Assembly: GCF_006543045.1 (NCBI RefSeq)
Contig: NZ_RBZW01000058.1
Location: forward strand, 1 to 64,000
Direction: 5' to 3'
DNA from: Salinadaptatus halalkaliphilus
Lineage (GTDB): Archaea > Halobacteriota > Halobacteria > Halobacteriales > Natrialbaceae
DNA length: 64,000 bases
Of the stretch, positions 33,166 through 41,724 are shown one piece after another. The notes under the pieces are model-generated. The model searched no databases, was not told the origin of the DNA, and saw nothing but the letters and a program-made list of their open reading frames with translations. The stretch's first letter is position 1, and each line of letters opens with the position of its first letter. The translations under genes were made by a program, and so were the position numbers.

Positions 33166-34224
33166 TTACTCTTCGTCGGCGTCTTGCTCGTCCTGACTGT
33201 CGTCGGACGCCGCCTCGCTATCGCCAGTTGATGAGTGCTCGTCGGTCAGCCCTCGTTCCGAATCGATTCGCTGGGAGTACTGGTCCTGTGGCCGATCCCG
33301 TTCGTCGCGACCGCGCTGTTGGGGGTCCTGCTGTCGATACCGTGGCGATTGCCGTTGCCCTCGAGTAGGCTGAGCACGCTCGCGCGGCTGTTCCTGCCCG
33401 CGCTGGGACTGGTCCGCTCGAGTCGGCTCCCCGAGTTGGGACTGTGGTTCGGGTGGAGCCTCTCGTGGTGGTCGATCCCCCTGTTCTCGCGGTGGTCGGT
33501 CACCCTGCGGTTGTTCGCGTCCGCCACTGGTTGCCGGCGGCGGAGTTTGCTGTCGCGACTGACCGCCGGGTTCGCCGCTGTGCATCTCTTCTCGAGGAAC
33601 CCATTCGCCGGTCTCCGGTCGTTGTGGGTCCGAGCGTTGTCCCCGATCACCCGTCCGCTGGGAACGCCCTCGAGGGCCCTGCTGGTGTCGCTCCCGGGGC
33701 TGTTGTCCGCCGGCGCTGTCGGTGTGTGTCGTCCGTCGAGGCTGCCGTTCTCCGCGGTGAGTCTCGCCCTCCAGCTGTCGATCACGACTGCCCTCCAGCT
33801 GTCGGCCGCGATTGCCTTCCGTCCGTTGACTCCTTTCCAGTGGCTGGCTGCGCTCGCCCATCGATGACCGCTGTTCGGCCATCTGGCTGCTCGTCTGTTC
33901 GGTTAGTTCCCGCGTCGGGCGGGCGGATACCTCCATCCCCGACTCGAGGGCACGCTCGAGTTCCGGCATGGCCGCTTGCATTCCCTGCAGGTAGCTCTCG
34001 AGCATCGATCGCGTAAACTGCTGGGCCGGACCGCTCCCCATCATCGAGTGGGTCATCTCCATGCCCTGTTTCTGGGCCGTCTGTTGCCACTCCAGCGCAC
34101 TCAGAGTCATCCGCGCCATGTTTTGCTGAAGATCCAACAGCTGTTCGATAGCAGTCTGGCTCTGATTCATCGTCTCGTCGTACGCTCCGCCAGTCGGGTC
34201 CGTGTTCGATTGATCGTCTCTCAT
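33166..34224 (-). CDS. Phasin-like protein with long Q/R/P-rich disordered tail
   Basis: A 352-aa protein. The first about 110 residues are helical: QSQTAIEQLLDLQQNMARMTLSALEWQQTAQKQGMEMTHSMM, LESYLQGMQAAMPELERALESG. They resemble the coiled, amphipathic organisation of phasin/granule-associated proteins. The rest is extremely Gln, Arg, Glu, Pro and Gly rich, with no Cys and no hydrophobic core, ending in acidic DDSQDEQDADEE. A low-complexity tail of this kind suggests assembly or surface coating. Gas-vesicle GvpC is excluded by the lack of its repeat. Family identity is inference. The ATG 34224 is preferred because the upstream in-frame starts are in basic sequence. Confidence 0.6.
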   Translation of the reverse strand: MRDDQSNTDPTGGAYDETMNQSQTAIEQLLDLQQNMARMTLSALEWQQTAQKQGMEMTHSMMGSGPAQQFTRSMLESYLQGMQAAMPELERALESGMEVSARPTRELTEQTSSQMAEQRSSMGERSQPLERSQRTEGNRGRQLEGSRDRQLEGETHRGERQPRRTTHTDSAGGQQPRERHQQGPRGRSQRTGDRGQRSDPQRPETGEWVPREEMHSGEPGGQSRQQTPPPATSGGREQPQGDRPPREQGDRPPREAPPEPQSQLGEPTRADQSQRGQEQPRERAQPTRGQRQSPRYRQQDPQQRGRDERDRPQDQYSQRIDSERGLTDEHSSTGDSEAASDDSQDEQDADEE

Positions 34225-34431
34225 GTGAATCACGTCGGGAATTTCGACTGCATGGCCGCCGGCGAGTGTCGCACCAGCGGTCCCGGACAGTCGATCCCCG
34301 GTCGGTACGGTCGGCAACTGAGAGCGAAATAAAGGCCGGCGTCGGTTCCAGATGATTGCCCAGCGGTAACGCACAGCTACTACGACGACCCGCTGTAAGC
34401 GACGGTTACCCGCGATCGGTCGTCGGCCGGC

Positions 34432-35271
34432 TCAGGACTCGGGTCCGGGATCGCCGTGTGTGACGCCGTCGCGTCCCTCCGCCTGCATCCGCCGAAGCGT
34501 CGCCCGAGCGTTGCTCGCCTCGTAGCCGAAGAAGACATCCTTCCCGTAGGCAGCTGCGACCTCGGTCGCGTGAATCAGGTTGTCGACATCGACGTTTACC
34601 GCGTACAATTCGATATTAAACGGCGTCTCGAGCGCGCTCTCGAAGCCGCGAGCGATCGTCTCGAGCCAGTAGGTCGTTTCGTAGGCCATGTCGTACAGCG
34701 GGACGACGAACTCGTCGACGTGTTCTTCGAGCGCCTCGAGGTCGAGCCCTGCACGTTCGTAGAGATGACCAGGATAGGGGTCGGGATAGAGCGTCATGTA
34801 GACGGTACCGGGGATGCGATCGACCGCTTCCTCGACGAACTCGGTGATGACGCTTGCGCGCCACGCGAAGCGGTCGTCGAACTCGCTTTGCTCGAAGCGC
34901 TGCTCGCAGACGCCACACCGGCAGTATTCGGCCCGCGGAAAACCCACGTCGTCGAGTCGAACGTCGCCGTTGGCCGCGACGCAGTCGTCGATGATCTCGA
35001 ACAAGCCGTCGCGGTAGTCCTCCCGACACGGACAGATGTAGGCCCAGTCGAAGTACGACCGATCCCGAGTGGCTGGACGGCCCATGTCGTCGACGGGAAC
35101 CAGCGACGGGTCGGCGTCTGCGGCCGCGTTGTCGCCGAAACACGACACCATGTTCACCCCGTCCTCGATCGGATCGGCAGACCGGCCGGTCACGTCTTTG
35201 ACCTCGTAGAAGCCGCGATCGAACTCCGGCCACTGGACCTCGTCTGCATTTCGCGTGACGACGCCGTACAT
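34432..35271 (-). CDS. Uncharacterised protein, possible TIM-barrel hydrolase
   Basis: A 279-aa soluble protein conserved in haloarchaea. It has WAYICPCREDYRDGLFEIIDDC, RLDDVGFPRAEYCRCGVCEQRF and VYMTLYPDPYPGHLYERAGLDL. The alternation of strands and helices with acidic residues at strand ends resembles a glycoside-hydrolase-like barrel, but I cannot assign catalytic residues. Cys pairs CPC and CRCGVC could bind metal. The ATG at 35271 opens with MYGVVTRNADEVQWPEFDRG. A 50-nt gap separates it from the small membrane gene upstream on the same strand. Confidence 0.6.
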   Translation of the reverse strand: MYGVVTRNADEVQWPEFDRGFYEVKDVTGRSADPIEDGVNMVSCFGDNAAADADPSLVPVDDMGRPATRDRSYFDWAYICPCREDYRDGLFEIIDDCVAANGDVRLDDVGFPRAEYCRCGVCEQRFEQSEFDDRFAWRASVITEFVEEAVDRIPGTVYMTLYPDPYPGHLYERAGLDLEALEEHVDEFVVPLYDMAYETTYWLETIARGFESALETPFNIELYAVNVDVDNLIHATEVAAAYGKDVFFGYEASNARATLRRMQAEGRDGVTHGDPGPES

Positions 35272-35322
35272 ACCTGGGGGTACGTCGCCGTCACCGTAAG
35301 CCGTTCGGAACTGTTCGATGCG

Positions 35323-35433
35323 TTATTCGATCGGATCGTACTCGATCTCGGCCTCCGAGGAGCCGCCGATGACGACTTTCAAGAGGACTGCGATGACGAC
35401 CAGGGCGATCAGGATTTTGATTGTCCGTGACAT
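35323..35433 (-). CDS. 36-aa single-span membrane peptide
   Basis: A very short ORF: MSRTIKILIALVVIAVLLKV, one hydrophobic helix, then acidic GGSSEAEIEYDPIE. Haloarchaea encode many such single-span miniproteins, and the charged ends bracket a clean transmembrane segment, but there is no homology evidence. It lies between pyrI and the 279-aa protein on the same strand. Confidence 0.5.
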   Translation of the reverse strand: MSRTIKILIALVVIAVLLKVVIGGSSEAEIEYDPIE

Positions 35434-35531
35434 ATACGAGTGAGTAATTGAGCGGCTCCCACTTAGATATTCTGGATGGAGTCCATACAAGAAAGGACAA
35501 TCACCAACGGTGACCGTTCGAGCACGACGGG

Positions 35532-36020
35532 TTATGTTTCGATCAGGGACGCGATTTCGTCGCGGACGATCGTTCCGCAGTACGAACACCGAACGCCCTC
35601 CTCGAGCACTTCGAATCGGGACGTGACGGGTTCGTCGCCGGTGGAGATACATGCCGGGTTCGGACACGTAAGAACGCCATCGACCGCCGGTGGGCGCTCG
35701 ACGCGGTGTTTTTCGATGACCTCGTACTCGCGGACGATGTTGATCGTCGCGTCGGGCGCGATCAACGAGAGGACATCGACCTCGTCCTGGCTCAACTCCC
35801 GGCCCTCGACCTTGACGATATCTTTGCGCGCGAACCGGTCGGATGGGACGTTCATCCCGATCGAAACCTCCTCACCCTCGTTGCCGTCGATACCGAGAAT
35901 TGCGAGGACGTTCAACGCTTGCCCACCGCGAACGTGGTCGATGACGGTGCCGTCACGAATCTTGCTAACCCGAAGTTCGTGGTCGTCTTTGCCGTCGTGG
36001 TGGTCGTGGTCGTCACTCAT
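35532..36020 (-). CDS. pyrI: Aspartate carbamoyltransferase regulatory subunit
   Basis: A 162-aa protein: [32 protein letters not shown] is the allosteric domain, and [10 protein letters not shown]...RCSYCGT is the zinc domain (C-x4-C and C-x2-C). The His-rich N-terminus [12 protein letters not shown] is typical of some archaeal PyrI. It associates with PyrB to give the ATP/CTP-regulated holoenzyme. Its ATG at 36020 overlaps the 3' end of pyrB by 8 nt, which couples the two translations; ATG 36023 is an alternative start. Confidence 0.95.
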   Translation of the reverse strand: MSDDHDHHDGKDDHELRVSKIRDGTVIDHVRGGQALNVLAILGIDGNEGEEVSIGMNVPSDRFARKDIVKVEGRELSQDEVDVLSLIAPDATINIVREYEVIEKHRVERPPAVDGVLTCPNPACISTGDEPVTSRFEVLEEGVRCSYCGTIVRDEIASLIET

Positions 36021-36948
36021 CATCCTCACCTCGAGCGTCGGAGAGGAGTAAATCCAGTAACGCCATCCGCACCGGGACGCCGTTGTGTGCTTGTTCGAAA
36101 TATGCGGCGTAGTCCGTGTCGTCGATCGCCGGATCGATCTCGTCGACGCGGGGGAGCGGATGCATCACGGTCAGGTCGTCGGCGGCATCCTCGAGCGTTT
36201 CCGGGTCGATCTGGTACTCGCCGGCGACCTGCTGGTACTCGTTTTCGTCGGGAAAGCGCTCGCGCTGAATGCGCGTGACATAGAGGACGTCGAGCGACGG
36301 CAGGATCTCCTCGAGGGAGTCGTGTTCGCGGATCTGCGTGCCGTCCTGGGCCTGGTGGAGGTCGTAGACGACCTCGCGTGGCAGTTGCAGGCTCTCCGGG
36401 CTGATGAAGTGCTGGCGGGTATCGAAGTTCGAGAGCGCGTAGGACAGCGAGTGGACGGTTCGACCGTACTTCAGGTCGCCCATGATCCCGATCGTCAGGT
36501 CGTCGAGGCCGGCGTTCTCCCGGATCGTATAGAGATCGAGCAGCGTCTGGGTCGGATGATGACCCGCACCGTCGCCAGCGTTCAAAAGCGGCACGTCGAC
36601 GAACTCACTGGCCATCGTCGCCGCCCCTTGCTTTGGATGGCGCAAGACGAGCGCGTCGGCGTAGCCCTCGATGACCCGAACCGTATCCGCGAGCGTTTCG
36701 CCTTTCGTCACGCTCGAGGATTCGACAGCCCCCATGTCGACGATATCGCCCCCCAGACGCTTCATCGCGGTTTCGAAACTCATCTTCGTCCGCGTACTCG
36801 GCTCGTAAAAGAGCAGTCCGAGCAGCGTTCCGGCGTGGCGATCGGCGACGGCGGCCCGATCGGCGTCGATCTCGGCTGCACGGTCGAGGACGGTTTCGAT
36901 GTCCGTCCGCGAGAGTTGTTTGCTCGTGATGAGGTGATCGTGGCGCAT
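36013..36948 (-). CDS. pyrB: Aspartate carbamoyltransferase catalytic subunit
   Basis: A 311-aa enzyme of de novo pyrimidine synthesis (carbamoyl phosphate + Asp to carbamoyl-Asp). The carbamoyl-phosphate loop [22 protein letters not shown] is near residues 46-67, [13 protein letters not shown] follows, and [16 protein letters not shown] is the Asp-binding loop. It is the first gene of the pyrBI unit, which overlaps by 8 nt. Length is standard. A TATA signal upstream on the minus strand was not clear. Confidence 0.97.
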   Translation of the reverse strand: MRHDHLITSKQLSRTDIETVLDRAAEIDADRAAVADRHAGTLLGLLFYEPSTRTKMSFETAMKRLGGDIVDMGAVESSSVTKGETLADTVRVIEGYADALVLRHPKQGAATMASEFVDVPLLNAGDGAGHHPTQTLLDLYTIRENAGLDDLTIGIMGDLKYGRTVHSLSYALSNFDTRQHFISPESLQLPREVVYDLHQAQDGTQIREHDSLEEILPSLDVLYVTRIQRERFPDENEYQQVAGEYQIDPETLEDAADDLTVMHPLPRVDEIDPAIDDTDYAAYFEQAHNGVPVRMALLDLLLSDARGEDDE

Positions 36949-37095
36949 TCATGTTCCAACGCTCTTGCACGGACCTTCAAACCTCCCGTTCATCGTCGAC
37001 GGCGTGAGCGAGTCGCACGCGATGAGTTAGTTCCCTGTCGTTTCGGGCTGAAGCCAAAGAGTTATGCAGACAGTATCGTAACGAGAAGGTACTGT

Positions 37096-37722
37096 ATGGA
37101 CGGTCGGCTGAACACCGGAATCGACGTACTGGATCGGAAGCTCGACGGTGGGCTCCCACCTGGCTGTGTCGTCGCGTTTACCGCCCAGCCCGCCAGCCAA
37201 TCCGAACTCCTGTTGTACGAACTCACGGCTGCTCGGGGCACGCTCTATCTGACGACCGAACGATCCGAACCGGCCGTACGCCACGCCGTCGAGCACTCGC
37301 CATCCGACGTCGGCAATCCGACCATCCGACACGTCACCGGCGAGGAGCCACTCCAGCAGGCAAGTCGGTTCGTCGACGCCATTCCCGACGGTGCGAACCT
37401 CATCATCGACACGATGGATCTCTTAGAACAGTCCGATACCGACGACTACGTCGCTTTTCTCAACGATCTCAAAGACCGGATGCTCGAGACCGACAGTATC
37501 GCGCTGTTGCACTGCTTGAAAGGCTCGTTCGAACCCGACAACCGCCCCCGTACTCATCACGCGGCAGACGCCGTCTTCGACCTGCGAACCGGCGTCGCCG
37601 GCACCGACCTCGAGAACCTGCTCGCGATTCCGAAGTTCCGCGAGGGCGGCCAGCCTACCGAGACGATCAAACTGGAACTCACCGAAGAGGTCGCGATCGA
37701 CACGAGCCGCGACATCGCGTAG
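37096..37722 (+). CDS. RAD55/KaiC-like ATPase homolog lacking the Walker A lysine
   Basis: A 208-aa RecA-fold protein: MDGRLNTGIDVLDRKLDGGLPPGCVVAFTAQPASQSELLLYEL. In RadA/KaiC relatives the segment after VVAF is GxxGxGKT. Here residues 30-38 are AQPASQSEL, with no GKT/S. Walker B-like LIIDTMDLLEQ is retained, as is the C-terminal strand FDLRTGVAGTDLENLLAIPKFREG. It is thus probably a non-hydrolytic paralog or regulator. TTATGC at 37068-37073 is about 25 nt before the ATG. It converges with the permease, whose stop is adjacent. Confidence 0.75.
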   Translation: MDGRLNTGIDVLDRKLDGGLPPGCVVAFTAQPASQSELLLYELTAARGTLYLTTERSEPAVRHAVEHSPSDVGNPTIRHVTGEEPLQQASRFVDAIPDGANLIIDTMDLLEQSDTDDYVAFLNDLKDRMLETDSIALLHCLKGSFEPDNRPRTHHAADAVFDLRTGVAGTDLENLLAIPKFREGGQPTETIKLELTEEVAIDTSRDIA

Positions 37723-39339
37723 CTACCCGTTCCGTTCCGAGTCGCCGGTCTCGTCGGCGTCGTCGGTGCCGATCCACCGGTCCACGAACGAGTCGAACTC
37801 CGCGTCGTCCTCGGCGATTCGGTTCCACTCCGCGAGGCCGCGTTCCTCGCGCGTCCCCGGGATCGTGTTGTCGAGGACGAGCGCCGCGAGACCACCGACG
37901 GCCATCCCGGTCGAACCGATGATAAAGACCGTATCGACGACGGCGATCGCGCCGGCCTCGATCCAGCCCGCGGCGCCGTCGGCGAGGAGCCCGATCTCGA
38001 GCAGCGGCGCGATCGTCGCCTCGACGGCGACGGCGTCACGGAACGCAAGCGTCGTTTCGAAGTTGGCCATGTACTCGGGCACCGCGAGGCCAACGAACAG
38101 TGCAAAGCCGATGACGAAGCCATTTCGCGAGGACTCGAGATCGACGTATCGCAGATTCGCGACGCCGACGGCGACGATCTGGGCGAACATGGCGATGAAG
38201 AGGCCGCCGACGATCGGATCGGGAATCGTCGCGATCAGTTGGCCGACGTAGCCGATGAAACCGACGACGAGCATGACGGCGGCACCGATCTGGACGACGT
38301 ACCGGGAGGCGACGCCGGTCAGCCCGATCGCGCCGATGTTTTCGGAATAGGATGTCGAACCGCCGGTCCCCATCACGCCGGAGAATACGTTCATCAGCCC
38401 TTCCATCCCGATTCCGTGGTTGATCCGTCGTTCGCTGGGTGCGGCCGATCCCGTGAGGTTCGCGACGGCGTAGTAGTCGCCGATGCTCTCGACGATCGAG
38501 GCGAGAACGCCCGCGAACATCCCGATGACGAACGCCGTCGTCACCTCGGGTATCCCCCACTGGAACGGATGTATCGGCATGAGTAGCGTCGCGTCGGCCA
38601 CCTGCTCGAGCGGGACGTATCCCGGATGGTCGCTGCCGATGGTCCCCGCATACGACACCGCCGCGGCGATGGCCCAGGCGATCCCGATCGCGAGGACGAC
38701 CGGGTACAGACGGAACGCCGCGTGTTTGACGTCGAGATACTGCGAGAAAAGGAGGATGAGCCCCAGTGTGAGTCCAAGCAGCAGCCAGCTTTGGTCGGTG
38801 GTCGTGATCTGTGGGGCGTCGAACAGCGCGAGGCCGATCAGTGCGATCGTCGGCGCGATGACGACCGGCGACAGCAGGTGCCGAAGCTTCCCGACCAGCC
38901 CGAGATAGCCCATCGCCACCTGCACCGCCGCGGCGACGATGATGGCTCCCTGCAACTGGAGGAGTGCGGCCTGCCAATCGGGTTGGCCCGCGACGCCGCC
39001 GGCCGTCACGACGGCGACGATCGCCAGCGCGGGTGCGAGCATCGAGAACGGGGCGCCCTGGACGATCGGATACCGGTTGCCGAACGTCGTCTGGGCCAGC
39101 GTCGCGATCCCCGAGACGACGAAGAACGTGCCGACGAACTGGGCCGTGATTCCCGGTGGCATCCCCATCGCCTCGGCCAGAATCAGCGGGACGGCGATGT
39201 TCGCACCGACCATCGTCAGATAGTGCTGGACGCCAAGCATCGTTGACCGTCCCAGCGGTGGCCGATCCTCGATGCCGTACTCGATATCGTCGTCGACGCC
39301 ACCGCTGCCGTCGGTGGCGGTCGCGTCGTCGTTCGACAT
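37723..39339 (-). CDS. NCS2 family nucleobase permease
   Basis: A 538-aa membrane protein with about 14 hydrophobic segments. RSTMLGVQHYLTMVGANIAVPLIL is the hallmark N-terminal motif of xanthine/uracil permeases. GTGGSTSYSENIGAIGLTGVASRYV carries the conserved E-N-x-G signature of NCS2. It probably imports uracil or xanthine by proton or sodium symport. It is next to a RAD55-like gene and two genes from pyrB, so uracil/pyrimidine use is plausible, though the substrate is unproven. The acidic N-terminus (about 35 residues) is cytosolic. Confidence 0.88.
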   Translation of the reverse strand: MSNDDATATDGSGGVDDDIEYGIEDRPPLGRSTMLGVQHYLTMVGANIAVPLILAEAMGMPPGITAQFVGTFFVVSGIATLAQTTFGNRYPIVQGAPFSMLAPALAIVAVVTAGGVAGQPDWQAALLQLQGAIIVAAAVQVAMGYLGLVGKLRHLLSPVVIAPTIALIGLALFDAPQITTTDQSWLLLGLTLGLILLFSQYLDVKHAAFRLYPVVLAIGIAWAIAAAVSYAGTIGSDHPGYVPLEQVADATLLMPIHPFQWGIPEVTTAFVIGMFAGVLASIVESIGDYYAVANLTGSAAPSERRINHGIGMEGLMNVFSGVMGTGGSTSYSENIGAIGLTGVASRYVVQIGAAVMLVVGFIGYVGQLIATIPDPIVGGLFIAMFAQIVAVGVANLRYVDLESSRNGFVIGFALFVGLAVPEYMANFETTLAFRDAVAVEATIAPLLEIGLLADGAAGWIEAGAIAVVDTVFIIGSTGMAVGGLAALVLDNTIPGTREERGLAEWNRIAEDDAEFDSFVDRWIGTDDADETGDSERNG

Positions 39340-39455
39340 GACTCGTCGGAGAACGAGCGAGCGGCGTCAAAGACGTGTTGATCCGGCTCGACCGAAACAG
39401 CTCTCGATCGTGGGCTGAAGTCGAGCGGAACTACGGCCCATCACCCAGACGACAG

Positions 39456-41690
39456 TCACGACGACTCTTCTGCGGCCCGATCGGCTGCCCGTCGAACTGC
39501 CTCGACCGACAGCAACTCGAGTGCCACCAGGTCGCCGTTCGTTTCGCTCGCGACGAGGTTCGAAAGTCCCGCTCGAGCGTTGTCCCCAGCGTCGACGACG
39601 ACCACGGTCGCGCCGGTACTCGCGAGCCGGCGGGCCGCGCGACGCGTCGCCTCGGTCGGACTGCCGTCGGCGACGTTGGCCCGGCCGTCGGTGACGAGCA
39701 CGACGACTGCGGCGTCGGTGTCGGCGCGCTCGAGGACTGCCCGTGACGTCTCGAGGCCGGCCGGCAGCGGCGTCCGATCGCCGGAGGGGAGTTCCTTGAG
39801 GTGGCGGGCGGCCAGCGAGACGCTGTCGGTCGGCGGGAGGAGAACGTCTGCGTCCTCACCCGCAAAGGCGACGAACGCGACCTGGTCGCGCTGCTGGTAG
39901 CTCTCCCGCAGGAGCTCGAGAACGACGCCCTTGGCGGCCTCCATCGCGGGTCGCATCGACGCGCTGGCGTCGACGGCGAAGACGATCGTCACCGCCGTTT
40001 CGCCGGTCCGCACCGATCGTTGGAGGTCCTGTTTCTCGACGCTCGATTCACCCCGCGAAGCGGCCGAACGAACGGATGCGGCCGCGTCGATCGACCCGTC
40101 GCCCGACGCGGATTCCGTGCGGACGCGGGCGCCTCGATTGGTCACGTTCGGGGTTGTGCTCGTGCGCGAACCGCTCGCACCTGCTCCGTTCGTACGCTCC
40201 GCAGTCGGCGTGTCGATGTCCGGCGCGCTAGCCTGGCCGACCCCGGCGACCTCGCCGCGGGCCTGCCCGGGAATTACGGGATTGGCGTCCTCCTCACCGT
40301 CCGCGTCGTCCAGTCCACCGTTATCGTCGTCTCCCTCGCCGTCCGAATCGGTGTCGCTCGAGCCGGCTTCATCGGTGTCGCCGGCGGCTCCCGATCCCGC
40401 TTCGGTCGGCGTCGGCGATTCACTCGCGGACCGATCGCCGCCTCCCTCGTCGGCGCCGTCGTCGTTCGGGTCGTCCGACTCCCCACTGGCGTCGTCATCG
40501 GGCCCCGCCGTCTCGTCCCCGTCGCCATCGGACGCTTCCGTCCCGGATTCGTCGTCGGATTCGGATCGCGTCTCGGTCCCCTCGGTATCGTCGCCAGCTT
40601 CGTCCTCGTCGCCGGACTCCCGTTCGTCCCCATCTCCGTCCGCATCCGCTGGCGACTCCTCGTCGAACCGATCCTCGAGCACGTCCTCGAGATCGGGTTC
40701 GTCCTCGAAGGGCGTGCTCCGCAAGCGGTGGGGAAGCGCGTAGCGGGCGGCCTCGTGGACATCGGACTCGATGACCGTCTCTCGGCCCTCGAGTGCGGAC
40801 AGGGTCATCGCGGTTCGGGCGATTGCCACGTCGCCGCGGTGACCGTCGACGCCGGCCTCGAGACAGAGTTCGGCGATCTCAGTCTTGAAATCGGTCGGGA
40901 GGTCGACGCCCGGGAGACGCTCGCGGGCCTCGAGAAGTCTCGTCCGGAGCCGTTCGATGTCGTTTGCGTACTCGACGGCTGGATCGGCGTTGGCGCCGCC
41001 GTGCTCGAGGGCACGATCGATGATTTCGACGCGGTCGTCGATGTCGCGGCTGCCTTCGACGGTCGCCTGGAGGGCGAACCGATCGCGCAGTTGCGGGCGG
41101 AGGTCCCCCTCTTCGGGATTCATCGTCCCGACGAGCGTGAACTCGGCCGGATGTGAGACGCTGACACCGTCTCGCTCGACAGTGTTGACCCCGCTTGCGG
41201 CGGCGTCGAGGACGACATCGACGAGGTGGTCGTCGAGCAGGTTCACCTCGTCGACGTAGAGGATGCCACGATGGGCGCGTGCGAGCAGGCCGGGATCGAA
41301 GTCGGCCTCGCCGGCCAGGGCGTCCTCGACCGAGAGCGTCCCGACGACGCGATCGCGGGTCGCACCGAGTGGCAAGGTGACCAGCGGGACGGGTCGTGTC
41401 TCGACGGGAAGCTCTTCCGGCGCTCGTTCGCGGCAGGATTTACACTGCAACGCCGGATCCGCGGGCGCACAGCCGTACGGACAGTCCGCGACGGCTCGCT
41501 GCTCGGGGAGGAGATCGACCAACCCGCGAACGGCGGTCGACTTGGCGGTCCCCTTTTCGCCGACGGCCAGCGCCCCGTCGAGGTCGTCGTTGACCGCGAT
41601 CGCGAGCAGTACTCGCTTCAACTCGTCTTGCCCGACGATCGCTGGAAACGGCAGTGACGACAGCTTTTTGTCCCCAGCGTCTGCAACCAT
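39456..41690 (-). CDS. AAA-VWA chelatase subunit (ChlI/ChlD fusion-type)
   Basis: A 744-aa protein with an AAA+ chelatase domain: Walker A GEKGTAKST at residues 44-52, Walker B GILYVDEVNLLDD. It has the ChlI-type zinc-like CPYGCAPADPALQCKSC insert near residue 75-90. A long Asp/Glu/Ser/Gly acidic linker (about residues 350-500) follows. The C-terminal von Willebrand domain has the MIDAS FAVDASASM. This is the BchI-BchD fusion of haloarchaea, thought to serve as the motor for CobN cobaltochelatase. It is divergent from cobN, with starts 34 nt apart, strong context for a joint role in cobalamin. Confidence 0.9.
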   Translation of the reverse strand: MVADAGDKKLSSLPFPAIVGQDELKRVLLAIAVNDDLDGALAVGEKGTAKSTAVRGLVDLLPEQRAVADCPYGCAPADPALQCKSCRERAPEELPVETRPVPLVTLPLGATRDRVVGTLSVEDALAGEADFDPGLLARAHRGILYVDEVNLLDDHLVDVVLDAAASGVNTVERDGVSVSHPAEFTLVGTMNPEEGDLRPQLRDRFALQATVEGSRDIDDRVEIIDRALEHGGANADPAVEYANDIERLRTRLLEARERLPGVDLPTDFKTEIAELCLEAGVDGHRGDVAIARTAMTLSALEGRETVIESDVHEAARYALPHRLRSTPFEDEPDLEDVLEDRFDEESPADADGDGDERESGDEDEAGDDTEGTETRSESDDESGTEASDGDGDETAGPDDDASGESDDPNDDGADEGGGDRSASESPTPTEAGSGAAGDTDEAGSSDTDSDGEGDDDNGGLDDADGEEDANPVIPGQARGEVAGVGQASAPDIDTPTAERTNGAGASGSRTSTTPNVTNRGARVRTESASGDGSIDAAASVRSAASRGESSVEKQDLQRSVRTGETAVTIVFAVDASASMRPAMEAAKGVVLELLRESYQQRDQVAFVAFAGEDADVLLPPTDSVSLAARHLKELPSGDRTPLPAGLETSRAVLERADTDAAVVVLVTDGRANVADGSPTEATRRAARRLASTGATVVVVDAGDNARAGLSNLVASETNGDLVALELLSVEAVRRAADRAAEESS

Positions 41691-41712
41691 ACTTTGGCTA
41701 ATACAACAGAGG

Positions 41713-41718
41713 TTTAAA
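41713..41718 (-). promoter_or_regulatory. TATA-like box of the AAA-VWA chelatase gene
   Basis: TTTAAA is palindromic and lies 23-28 nt upstream of the chelatase ATG (41690), the right distance on the minus strand. It is only 6-12 nt before the cobN ATG (41725), so it is unlikely to serve that gene. cobN must use another element inside the chelatase's first codons. Confidence 0.5.
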
Positions 41719-41724
41719 AACGCG

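Noticed and set aside
33235-33867. A 210-residue hydrophobic plus-strand frame opposite the Q/R-rich protein
   Set aside because: Complement of a Gln/Arg/Pro-rich coding strand naturally yields Leu/Pro/Ser/Trp-rich sequence; there is no promoter and no family.
41691-41724. A cobalamin riboswitch between the chelatase and cobN
   Set aside because: The gap is only 34 nt, with no room for a B12 box or its helices.
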